A stretch of DNA of 64,000 nt from contig NZ_JAGETW010000005.1 in assembly GCF_017571475.1 (NCBI RefSeq), positions 124,001 through 188,000 on the forward strand. The letters are read 5' to 3'. Origin of the DNA: Thiomicrorhabdus sp. 6S3-12. GTDB taxonomy: Bacteria > Pseudomonadota > Gammaproteobacteria > Thiomicrospirales > Thiomicrospiraceae. Each line of letters starts with the position of its first letter. Within the stretch, counting starts at the first letter, position 1. Both the position numbers and the translations under genes were made by a program. Positions 43,509 through 50,909 of this stretch are shown here, piece by piece. The notes under the pieces were generated by a model. The model was not told the DNA's origin, did not search any database, and saw only the letters and a list, made by a program, of their open reading frames with translations.

Positions 43509-43575
43509 ATAGTATTTTCGAGACACTGCCGCAGCAGAATTTTGCGGCGGTGGCTCTACAGGAAGGAAAATTCCA

Positions 43576-44892
43576 ATGGCTATTACACAAGTTAATGTTC
43601 CTGATATCGGGGATTTTGATTCGGTCGAAGTTATCGAAGTTCTAGTCGCAGAAGGTGACGAAGTTGCCCTGGACGACTCTCTAATTACCCTTGAATCCGA
43701 TAAAGCGACGATGGAGATTCCATCGCCGTTTGCCGGTAAAATCACCAAAATTTCTGTCTCCGTAGGCGATAAGGTCTCCGAAGGCGATTACATTCTGGAT
43801 ATCGAAGCGGCTGAAGGTGCAGCAGAAGCGCCGGCAGAACCGGCTAAGGCCGAAAGCGCTGCGGCTCCGGAACAAGCGCCTGCTCAAGCGAAACCAGAGC
43901 CGACACCGGCGCCGCAAGTGGTTAAACAGCCTGCGCACAATGTGCCTGCGGCTGCCAAGCCGGTTAATCCTCAGGCGATGGGCGCGGCCTTCCACGCTTC
44001 GCCTTCGGTGCGTGCTTTTGCCCGTAAACTGGGTGTTGATCTGACTTCGGTTTCCGGTTCCGGTCCGAAAGGTCGTATCCAGCAAAACGATGTTGAAGCG
44101 GCGATTAAAGCGGTTATGTCCGGTCAGGCTGCGGCTCCGGGACAAACTGCCGGTTCCGGCATTCCACCGATTCCGGGTATCGATTTCAGCCAGTTCGGCG
44201 AAACCACCACCGAAGAGCTGGGACGCATCAAGAAAATCTCCGGTAAATTCCTGCATGCAAGCTGGTTGAACGTTCCGCACGTTACTCAGTTCGACGAATG
44301 CGACATTACCGAAATGGATCAGTTCCGTAAGGATCAGAAAGCGGCCGCCGAGAAGCAAGGTATCAAACTGACTCCACTGGTCTTCGTTATGAAGGCGGTG
44401 GTCAAAGCGCTGCAGGATTTCCCAAGCTTCAATGCGTCTCTGTCCGAAGATGCGCAATCTATTATCTATAAGCACTACTACAACATCGGTATCGCGGTAG
44501 ATACGCCGAACGGTCTAGTGGTACCTGTGGTTAAGGATGTCGATAAGAAAGGCATCTACGAGCTGTCTCAGGATCTGATGGAAATCTCCGCTAAAGCGCG
44601 TGATGGCAAGTTAGGGCCGAAAGATATGCAGGGCGGTTGTTTCACCATTTCCAGCCTGGGCGGTATCGGCGGTACTCAGTTTACGCCGATCGTTAATGCG
44701 CCTGAAGTAGCAATCATGGGTCTGTCAAAAGCGAAAATGCAGCCGGTTTGGAACGGTAGCGACTTCGAACCGCGTCTGATCATGCCGTTCAGCGTTTCTT
44801 ACGACCACCGTGCAGTTGACGGTGCCGAAGGGGTTCGCTTTACGACGACCGTAGCGAAATATCTGTCTGATCTGCGTCAGCTAATTCTATAA
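43576..44892 (+). CDS. aceF: Dihydrolipoamide acetyltransferase (E2)
   Basis: A 438-residue core enzyme of the pyruvate dehydrogenase complex. It has one N-terminal lipoyl domain with the lipoylated Lys in LESDKATMEIPSPFAGK (~residue 42), an Ala/Pro/Glu-rich swinging linker (~75-130), an E1/E3-binding domain (ASPSVRAFARKLGVDLTSV...GRIQQNDVEAAI, ~138-175), and the catalytic core ending with SYDHRAVDGAEGVRF (His/Asp pair). Only one lipoyl domain is present, versus three in E. coli. GGAAGGAAAATTCC precedes the ATG. lpdA follows after 9 bases. Confidence 0.96.
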   Translation: MAITQVNVPDIGDFDSVEVIEVLVAEGDEVALDDSLITLESDKATMEIPSPFAGKITKISVSVGDKVSEGDYILDIEAAEGAAEAPAEPAKAESAAAPEQAPAQAKPEPTPAPQVVKQPAHNVPAAAKPVNPQAMGAAFHASPSVRAFARKLGVDLTSVSGSGPKGRIQQNDVEAAIKAVMSGQAAAPGQTAGSGIPPIPGIDFSQFGETTTEELGRIKKISGKFLHASWLNVPHVTQFDECDITEMDQFRKDQKAAAEKQGIKLTPLVFVMKAVVKALQDFPSFNASLSEDAQSIIYKHYYNIGIAVDTPNGLVVPVVKDVDKKGIYELSQDLMEISAKARDGKLGPKDMQGGCFTISSLGGIGGTQFTPIVNAPEVAIMGLSKAKMQPVWNGSDFEPRLIMPFSVSYDHRAVDGAEGVRFTTTVAKYLSDLRQLIL

Positions 44893-44901
44893 GGAAGACT
44901 C

Positions 44902-46680
44902 ATGAGTAAGATTGTTGATATTGTTGTTCCGGACATTGGCGATTTCGCAGAAGTAGACGTGATCGAAGTGCTGGTTTCTGCCGGCGACGAAGTTGCACAG
45001 GATGATTCATTAGTTACTCTGGAATCGGATAAGGCGACCATGGAAATTCCGGCGCCTTTCGCCGGTAAAATCGCTTCCTTCTCGGCTGAAGTCGGCGACA
45101 AGGTTTCCGAAGGCTCTATTCTTGGCACCATGGAAATTGCCGATACCGATACGGTTTCCGCAAATGTGGAAGAGTCGGTGAAAGCGTCTGCCGCTCCGGC
45201 TAAAGAAGAAGCGGCCGCCGAAGCACAAGCGCCAAAAGCGGTTTCTGCTGACGGTATCGAAGTCGATATGCACTGCGAAGTCTTGGTTCTGGGTTCAGGA
45301 CCGGGCGGTTATACCGCCGCTTTCCGTGCTGCCGACCTTGGTAAGAAAGTCGCTATGGTTGAGCGTTATGACAACATCGGTGGTGTTTGTTTGAACGTCG
45401 GTTGTATTCCGTCAAAAGCACTGCTGCATATGTCAGTAGTTCTTAACGAAACTCGCGAAATGGGGGCACACGGGATCACTTTCCAGGAACCGGAAATCGA
45501 CACCAATAAAATGCGTGCTTACAAAGACTCGGTTATCGGTAAATTGACCGGCGGTCTGGCGGGTCTGGCCAAAGCACGTAAAGTTGAAGTGGTCACCGGT
45601 TACGGTAAATTCAGCTCGTCAAATACGGTAACGGTTGAAGCGGGCGACGGCACGACTAAAACCATCGCATTTGAACAGGCGATTATCGCCGCCGGTTCGC
45701 GTGTTGTTAAACTGCCGTTTATTCCGCATGACGACCCTCGTGTAATGGATTCAACCGATGCACTGGAACTGGAAGAAGTGCCGAAGCGTATGCTGGTTAT
45801 CGGTGGCGGGATCATCGGTCTGGAAATGGCGCAGGTTTACGACTCACTGGGCGCAAGCATTACCGTTGTCGAGTTGGGCGACACCATTATTCCGGGTGCC
45901 GACAAAGATATCTCCAAGCCATTGCTGAAGAAAATTCAGAAGAAATACGAGAATATCTACCTGAATTCCAAAGTCACCAATGTCGAAGCCAAAGACGAAG
46001 GGCTGGAAGTCACTTTTGAAGGCAAGAAATGTCCGGAAAAAGACACCTTCGACCGCATCCTGGTTGCAGTAGGCCGTACGCCGAACGGTAAACTGATCGA
46101 TGCGGACAAAGCCGGTGTGATGGTTAACGACTGGGGCTTCATCGAAGTCGATGAACGTCAGAAAACTAATGTCGATCACATCTACGCGATCGGTGATATC
46201 GTCGGTCAGCCGATGCTGGCGCACAAAGCGGTTCACGAAGGTAAAGTGGCTGCAGAAGTGATTGCCGGTATGCCGTCCGCCTTTACGCCTATGGGTATTC
46301 CGTCGGTTGCCTATACCGATCCTGAAGTGGCTTGGGCGGGTAAAACCGAACAGGAGCTTAAAGACGAAGGTGTTGAGTACGAGAAGGGCGCATTCCCTTG
46401 GGCGGCTTCCGGACGCAGCTTGAGTCTGGGGCGTGACGAAGGGATGACCAAAGCGTTGTTCTGCGCTAAGACTCACCGTCTGCTAGGTTGCGGTATTGTC
46501 GGCCCTAACGCCGGTGAACTGGTTGCCGAAGCGATGCTGGCCATCGAGATGGGCGCGGATATGCAAGACATCGGTCTGACTATTCACCCACACCCAACGC
46601 TAAGTGAAACGATTTGTTTCGCGGCAGAGATGGCGGAAGGGACGATTACGGATCTGATGCCACCTAAGAAAAAGAAATAG
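44902..46680 (+). CDS. lpdA: Dihydrolipoyl dehydrogenase with N-terminal lipoyl domain
   Basis: A 592-residue flavoprotein (E3). Residues ~1-85 are a lipoyl domain (LESDKATMEIPAPFAGK), followed by an Ala/Glu linker and then the disulfide oxidoreductase. That part has the FAD loop VLGSGPGGYTAAFRAADLG, redox Cys pair GGVCLNVGCIPSKALLH, NAD loop VIGGGIIGLEMAQVY and active-site TIHPHPTLSET near the end. The lipoyl fusion adds about 115 residues to the usual 475. Its lipoyl domain closely resembles that of aceF, suggesting a domain copy within the operon. A terminator follows about 110 bases later. Confidence 0.96.
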   Translation: MSKIVDIVVPDIGDFAEVDVIEVLVSAGDEVAQDDSLVTLESDKATMEIPAPFAGKIASFSAEVGDKVSEGSILGTMEIADTDTVSANVEESVKASAAPAKEEAAAEAQAPKAVSADGIEVDMHCEVLVLGSGPGGYTAAFRAADLGKKVAMVERYDNIGGVCLNVGCIPSKALLHMSVVLNETREMGAHGITFQEPEIDTNKMRAYKDSVIGKLTGGLAGLAKARKVEVVTGYGKFSSSNTVTVEAGDGTTKTIAFEQAIIAAGSRVVKLPFIPHDDPRVMDSTDALELEEVPKRMLVIGGGIIGLEMAQVYDSLGASITVVELGDTIIPGADKDISKPLLKKIQKKYENIYLNSKVTNVEAKDEGLEVTFEGKKCPEKDTFDRILVAVGRTPNGKLIDADKAGVMVNDWGFIEVDERQKTNVDHIYAIGDIVGQPMLAHKAVHEGKVAAEVIAGMPSAFTPMGIPSVAYTDPEVAWAGKTEQELKDEGVEYEKGAFPWAASGRSLSLGRDEGMTKALFCAKTHRLLGCGIVGPNAGELVAEAMLAIEMGADMQDIGLTIHPHPTLSETICFAAEMAEGTITDLMPPKKKK

Positions 46681-46791
46681 GGTCTAAAACACTCAACTTC
46701 TTTGTTGAAGAAATGGTCACATGCTACAGCATGCTCAACATTTCCCCGCCTCGAATTTGAGCGTTTTACCTTCCTATTTGATAATTCTGAG

Positions 46792-46818
46792 AAACCCGCT
46801 TTATGCGGGTTTTTTTGT
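46792..46818 (+). terminator. Terminator of the aceF-lpdA unit
   Basis: AAACCCGC-TTTAT-GCGGGTTTTTTT. Between the lpdA stop and this, a mixed hairpin GAAATG...CATTTC with inner ATGCT/AGCAT (46713-46745) is also possible. Confidence 0.85.
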
Positions 46819-46895
46819 GTCTAAATGTAGTATTTATTACTTATTTTTGCTTAAATTGTTGAACGTTGGATTTTCTTATTTTCTAAGAGGATAGA

Positions 46896-47621
46896 ATGAA
46901 AAAATACATAACTGCTATATTGCAATTTATTACGCTTCTACCTGCCCTAATCACTTCCAAATTTTTAACTGAAATAGAAAGTACATTTACGAATTCCTTG
47001 TCGTCAACCTCTAAGTCAGTTTTCAGTTCTGTGCAAAGACTTAATGACTTGCTAAACAAATCTTCAAGTGTGCTCTTGGTCTTCGAAAATAGAGCTATTA
47101 AAGTTAGATTTAAATCTAAAAACATATATTTTATTTTTTATAAAATGGTTCTCAAAAATTTGATTATTGCTGTTACGGAGTTAATCTCTAAAAATATTAA
47201 TGGTGGAACTAGTGAGCAGGTTCTAAAAAATGCGATAGTCGGGTTACTCGTTTTAAACAAAGGGAAAGAGATACTAAATTCTTATCTATCAATTGTATTA
47301 GCAGTAATTGTGTATTTTGTTTACTTGGTTATATTTCAAAAAGAGATTTCATTAGTTTTTTCATTTTTCATTATTGGGCTTTTTATTAGTTTGTATATTA
47401 ACCAAAGAGCATTAACTTTTCGTATTAATAAAGGTGTCTATGGTAATAATAAATATGAAGCTAAGGAATTGATGGCGTTTATTGAAGAGAATTTTGAAAA
47501 TGATGATTTTACAGACGGTTCAGGTCATCTTTTGAAAATCTATCCGTCTATTAAAAAAAGTAATTCTGCTAATGCAAAAGAAAGCTTGGGTTTATCTGGA
47601 GTAGGCAATAATGGATATTAG
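46896..47621 (+). CDS. AT-rich hypothetical membrane protein
   Basis: A 241-residue protein unlike its neighbours in base composition (very AT-rich, Ile/Asn/Lys/Ser-heavy), suggesting recent acquisition. The first ~70 residues are helical and Ser/Thr-rich. Two strongly hydrophobic segments (LSIVLAVIVYFVYLVIF and LVFSFFIIGLFISLYI, ~residues 133-172) form a membrane hairpin. The C-terminal part (KGVYGNNKYEAKELMAFIEE, then NFENDDFTDGSGHLLKIYP) is probably cytoplasmic. AGAGGATAGA precedes the ATG. Its end overlaps the next gene by 11 bases, so the pair is a unit. No family recognised. Confidence 0.65.
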   Translation: MKKYITAILQFITLLPALITSKFLTEIESTFTNSLSSTSKSVFSSVQRLNDLLNKSSSVLLVFENRAIKVRFKSKNIYFIFYKMVLKNLIIAVTELISKNINGGTSEQVLKNAIVGLLVLNKGKEILNSYLSIVLAVIVYFVYLVIFQKEISLVFSFFIIGLFISLYINQRALTFRINKGVYGNNKYEAKELMAFIEENFENDDFTDGSGHLLKIYPSIKKSNSANAKESLGLSGVGNNGY

Positions 47622-47973
47622 TTTATTTTTAAAGTGGGCTACAGATTTACTTTTACTAAAAAATCCAAAGGGAACTTCTCTTGGAGTAATTTTTGGCTTT
47701 TTAGCCCATGAGTTATTTTCTAAGTTTTACAAAGACTATTTCACGATTCAGTTCAATATCTTACTTGGAGTCTTCATATTTAACCTTATCCCATATTTTA
47801 AAAATAATGGAAGAGAGTTAAGTCGTGAAGCGGAAGAAAAATTAGACTTTATAGAAGTTGCTGTTAAGAGAGGCGGTTTATCATCAGCGCAAGCAAAGCT
47901 TCTATATATAGAAGCCGTCCAAGACTTTATAAAAGAGAAAACTGAAAAACTGGATGAGCCTAAGAAAGAATAA
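47611..47973 (+). CDS. Small AT-rich membrane protein, partner of the preceding gene
   Basis: A 120-residue protein. Two hydrophobic stretches (SLGVIFGFLAHELFSKF and FNILLGVFIFNLIPYF, residues ~22-62) are followed by a charged helical tail (REAEEKLDFIEVAVKRGGLS, then AQAKLLYIEAVQDFIKEKTE). It is translated in a different frame from within the end of the preceding gene. The cassette ends just before the transposase element, whose left repeats begin at about 47971. Function unknown. Confidence 0.6.
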   Translation: MDISLFLKWATDLLLLKNPKGTSLGVIFGFLAHELFSKFYKDYFTIQFNILLGVFIFNLIPYFKNNGRELSREAEEKLDFIEVAVKRGGLSSAQAKLLYIEAVQDFIKEKTEKLDEPKKE

Positions 47974-48007
47974 TTGGAGTAATAATTGGGGTCATAATAA
48001 TTGGAAT

Positions 48008-48797
48008 AATTGGGGTCAGAGTAAAATTAAATTGTTAAACTAGGTTCATCTATTTGATTTAGGAGGGGATATGGCTCGTTTAGAACGTATTACTCCGGCT
48101 GGTGTTCCGGTTTATTTGATTCAGCGCGGCAATAATCGTCAGGTGATTTTTGCAGATGAATCGGACTTCAAAGCTTATCTCCATTGGCTCCAGGAATATT
48201 CTGAAAAGTTTTCGGTTTCTATTCATGCTTGGTGTTTAATGACCAATCATGTACATCTTCTTTGTACTGGCGATGCTGATGATTCGATTAGCAAAATGAT
48301 GCAGTCGATTGGTCGCCAGTATGTCCGTTATTTCAATCATAAGTATCAACGTACAGGCACTTTATGGGAAGGTCGTTTTCGTTCTTGTCTGGTTGATGCT
48401 GATTCCTATCTCTTTGAATTGTATCGTTATATTGAACTGAATCCTGTTCGTGCTTCAATGGTTGAATCGCCTGATGAATATCCGTGGTCAAGCTATCGAA
48501 TCAATGCACTGGGTGTTGAATCGGACTTATGTACACCGCATGAGCGATATTTAGCTTTGGGGAATAGCGGCTACGAACGTCAGAAAAGTTATAGAGATGT
48601 TTTTCAAATTTTGACTTCGAAACCATTGATTGAGGATATTCGTCAATCGACCAATAAAGGTATGGCGATTGGTTCTGAAAAATTTAAAACTGAAATTGAA
48701 CTTTTAACCGGAAGACGTGTGCATGCCAGTAAGGCAGGGCGTCCAATCGGTTGGCGTAAAGATAAAAATGAAGTTTAATTTTACTCTGACCCCAATT
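48008..48797 (+). mobile_element. REP-type (Y1) transposase element with 24-bp inverted repeats
   Basis: Bases 48008-48031 and 48774-48797 are perfect 24-base inverted repeats (core GGGGTCAGAGTAAAATTAA) enclosing one transposase gene. To the left, bases 47971-48010 hold further direct copies of TAATTGG(A/G)GT, as if ends had accumulated. Diverged copies of the end sequence occur at 568-614 and perhaps 52032-52050. Confidence 0.8.
48071..48778 (+). CDS. REP-associated tyrosine transposase (IS200-like Y1)
   Basis: A 235-residue Y1 transposase of the RAYT/TnpA-REP group. It begins ARLERITPAGVPVYLIQRGNNRQ and has the HUH motif CLMTNHVHLLCTG (~residue 60). The helix ELYRYIELNPVRASMV (~115-130) carries the candidate catalytic Tyr, with WSSYRINALG following. 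The typical C-terminal SKAGRPIGWRKDKNE is present. AGGAGGGGAT precedes the ATG. It is intact and flanked by perfect inverted repeats; RAYTs are usually single-copy domesticated transposases that move short REP sequences. Confidence 0.92.
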   Translation: MARLERITPAGVPVYLIQRGNNRQVIFADESDFKAYLHWLQEYSEKFSVSIHAWCLMTNHVHLLCTGDADDSISKMMQSIGRQYVRYFNHKYQRTGTLWEGRFRSCLVDADSYLFELYRYIELNPVRASMVESPDEYPWSSYRINALGVESDLCTPHERYLALGNSGYERQKSYRDVFQILTSKPLIEDIRQSTNKGMAIGSEKFKTEIELLTGRRVHASKAGRPIGWRKDKNEV

Positions 48798-49023
48798 AGA
48801 GTTTTATATTTATGAATCCAGAGAACTTAAAAAAGCTTGTTGAAGTCTCTATGCCTTATGGGAAATATATGGGGCGAGTGATTGCGGCTTTGCCGGTAAA
48901 TTACCTTAATTGGTTTTCCGCCAAAGGTTTTCCTTCTGGAAATTTAGGGAAATTGTTGGCTCTGATGCATGAGCTAGACCACAATGGTTTTTATTTAGTC
49001 CCCCGCAGGGAATTTGTCTTAGT

Positions 49024-49050
49024 AAACCAGCCTTTGTGCTGGTTTTTTTT
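49024..49050 (+). terminator. Terminator inside the truncated DUF3820 copy
   Basis: AAACCAGC-CTTTGT-GCTGGTTTTTTTT. Confidence 0.8.
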
Positions 49051-49054
49051 AAAT

Positions 49055-49100
49055 AATCAGGGTGGTATATGGATACGTCCCTTTTCATATAACCCTGATT
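49055..49100. repeat. Long bulged hairpin after the transposase module
   Basis: AATCAGGGT-(GG)-TATATG pairs with CATATA-ACCCTGATT: 15 pairs with a two-base bulge and a 14-base loop, the general form of REP/IS200-type transposase recognition hairpins. Confidence 0.5.
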
Positions 49101-49208
49101 ACCAGAACCTAACAGGCTAAGTCAGTTGTTAAATTTTACTCAAGCAGCGAGTTGAGTATTCATTATAATAATCTCGTTTCAATACCCAATGATTACCGGA
49201 GGAAAAGA

Positions 49209-49247
49209 ATGATTGTTTTTAGAACCTGCCGGGTAGACTTCTCTTAA
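49209..49247 (+). CDS. 12-residue leader peptide before rsgA
   Basis: CGGAGGAAAAGA, a near-ideal ribosome site, precedes an ATG opening a 12-codon frame (MIVFRTCRVDFS). The frame ends inside a perfect nine-pair hairpin CCGGGTAGA/TCTACCCGG (49229-49262). A second GGGG/CCCC hairpin (49272-49289) follows before rsgA. Translation across the hairpin could control rsgA expression, as in attenuation. The ribosome site is far stronger than needed for a chance reading frame. Confidence 0.5.
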   Translation: MIVFRTCRVDFS

Positions 49248-49331
49248 GATTTTTCTACCCGGCTTGAGTGCCGGGGTGTATTCGCCCCCTAAATATGATT
49301 TTGAAGCGCAGAACTATGCGCAGGGGTTCTT

Positions 49332-50366
49332 ATGGAAACAACATATTCTTTATCTCAGTTAGGTTGGAAAGGCTATTTTCAACATCAGTTATCATTAGAC
49401 GATTTAACGCATTTCACGCCCGCGCGGGTTGCGGTTGCTGAACGCAGCGAGTTGGTTTTACTGACTGAAAACGGGCAGCAAACTCTACTCTTAACTCCTT
49501 CTATGCCTGCAATGACGGTAGGCGATTGGTTGTTACTTGATTCCGATAATCACTTTGTTCGCTTATTGGAGCGATCCAGCTGGCTGGCACGTAAGGCTGC
49601 TGGGCGCGACAGTTATCGCCAATTGACTGCCGCTAACATCGATACCGCGTTTATTGTCAGTTCTTTAAACCAAGACTTTAATCTGAATCGCATCGAAAGG
49701 TATTTGGCTTTAGTTCATGAAGCGGGTATTGAGCCTGTAGTGGTATTAACCAAGCTGGATTTATGTGACTCAGCGGCCGAATACATTAATCAGGTACAAG
49801 CATTGGATTCGATGCTGATGGTGGTTACCGTGAATGCGACGGATCCAAATAGTGTTTCTCAGTTAAATCCATGGATAGGATCGGGCAATACGGTGGCCTT
49901 CATTGGTTCTTCCGGAGTGGGGAAATCCACGCTAATTAATTCTGCTTTGGGCGACGCCATTCAGCAAACATCGGCAATTCGTACAGATGATGCCAAAGGA
50001 CGGCATACCACGACGTCACGAACTTTGCATCTGTTGAGCTCTGGCGGTGTGCTGTTGGATACACCGGGTATGCGGGAACTTCAGTTGGTTGACTGTGAGC
50101 AAGGGGTGAACGAAACCTTCAACGATATTATCGACTTAGCGGCACAGTGTAAGTTTTCGGATTGTCAGCATCAGAATGAGCCGGGTTGCGCGGTACGGGC
50201 CGCAGTCGATTCAGGGCAACTTGATGAACGTCGTTTGCACAATTATCAAAAGCTGATCAAGGAACAGGCGTTTAATACCGCTACCTTGTCCGAGCGTAGG
50301 GCACAAGATAAGAGTTTTGGCAAAATGGTGAAAGCAACGATGAAACTGAAAAAAACGAAACGGTAG
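49332..50366 (+). CDS. rsgA: Ribosome small subunit-dependent GTPase RsgA
   Basis: A 344-residue circularly permuted GTPase that matures 30S ribosomal subunits. It has an OB-fold N-terminus (VAVAERSELVLLTENGQQTL), then G4 VVLTKLDLCD (~residue 140), G1 FIGSSGVGKSTLINSAL (~195), G3 LLDTPGMRELQL (~240), and a zinc finger CKFSDCQHQNEPGCAV (~270-285). It sits between two copies of a transposase-DUF3820 module rather than in the usual orn/psd neighbourhood, so it may be a second, mobile or relocated rsgA. Confidence 0.93.
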   Translation: METTYSLSQLGWKGYFQHQLSLDDLTHFTPARVAVAERSELVLLTENGQQTLLLTPSMPAMTVGDWLLLDSDNHFVRLLERSSWLARKAAGRDSYRQLTAANIDTAFIVSSLNQDFNLNRIERYLALVHEAGIEPVVVLTKLDLCDSAAEYINQVQALDSMLMVVTVNATDPNSVSQLNPWIGSGNTVAFIGSSGVGKSTLINSALGDAIQQTSAIRTDDAKGRHTTTSRTLHLLSSGGVLLDTPGMRELQLVDCEQGVNETFNDIIDLAAQCKFSDCQHQNEPGCAVRAAVDSGQLDERRLHNYQKLIKEQAFNTATLSERRAQDKSFGKMVKATMKLKKTKR

Positions 50367-50370
50367 GAGA

Positions 50371-50439
50371 GTGAGTGCAAAGAAGTCTGCCAGGCCAATT
50401 GGTTGGAGAAAGCCGCGTGCAGGCGATGAAAAACAGTAG
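50371..50439 (+). pseudogene. C-terminal remnant of a REP-type transposase
   Basis: Immediately after rsgA, 23 codons translate to a peptide containing AKKSARPIGWRKPRAGDEKQ and a stop. It matches the C-terminus of the transposase at 48071 (ASKAGRPIGWRKDKNEV). No N-terminal part remains. It precedes the intact DUF3820 gene exactly as the complete transposase precedes the truncated copy. Confidence 0.75.
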
Positions 50440-50495
50440 AATTGGTTCTGGCAGCTTTTGTTAAACCATTAAACACTTATTAAATACCCTAAATT

Positions 50496-50705
50496 ATGAA
50501 TCCAGAGAATTTAAAAAAGCTTGTTGAAGTCACTATGCCTTACGGAAAATACAAGGGGCGTATCATTGCCGATTTGCCGGGAAATTACCTTAATTGGTTT
50601 GCCAGTAAAGGCTTTCCATCTGGAAATTTAGGGCAATTATTGGCGCTAATGCATGAGCTGGATCACAACGGTTTAAAGCATCTTCTTGATCCGCTAAGAA
50701 AATAA
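50496..50705 (+). CDS. DUF3820 family protein
   Basis: A 69-residue protein of the DUF3820 (putative quorum-sensing-regulated virulence factor-like) family. It has the conserved MPYGKYKGRIIADLPGNYLNWF (residues ~14-35), FPSGNLGQLLALMHELDHNGL and the C-terminal LLDPLRK. Function is unknown. It is the intact member of a duplicated pair; the copy at 48812 lacks the last ten residues. A terminator lies about 95 bases downstream. Confidence 0.88.
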   Translation: MNPENLKKLVEVTMPYGKYKGRIIADLPGNYLNWFASKGFPSGNLGQLLALMHELDHNGLKHLLDPLRK

Positions 50706-50798
50706 GCATTCGATTAAAAATCAACGGAAGCAGAATCGACTGATTTTCCATTAAAATCATAAAACCTACCTGGCTGGGGTAGAGTTACTCTTTATCAT

Positions 50799-50826
50799 GC
50801 CTCGCATTGCGAGGCTTTTTTGTTTT
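50799..50826 (+). terminator. Terminator after the DUF3820 gene
   Basis: GCCTCGCATTGCGAGGC followed by six T. Confidence 0.8.
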
Positions 50827-50909
50827 TTAAAACAATGTGTTATAAAGGATGTGGTTGAGTTTTATTGCGTACACCAATGTCAGACTATAAACGGCATAAA
50901 GGAGGAATG

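Larger units (their letters stand above)
48812..49120 (+). pseudogene. Truncated DUF3820 copy running through a terminator
   Basis: The first ~59 residues (MNPENLKKLVEVSMPYGKY through MHELDHNG) closely match the intact DUF3820 protein encoded at 50496. After that the sequence diverges completely, and the frame continues through a T-run terminator (49024-49050) into unrelated sequence. Transcripts should therefore end inside it. It probably arose from duplication with loss of the last ten codons. Confidence 0.7.

Noticed and set aside
46713-46745. Non-coding RNA after lpdA
   Set aside because: The GAAATG...CATTTC hairpin is short and there is no promoter before it; probably just the lpdA 3' end.
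49100-49150. Integron attC site near the accessory genes
   Set aside because: GTTA/TAAC-like words occur, but no paired R/L boxes and no integrase; the repeats fit the transposase ends better.
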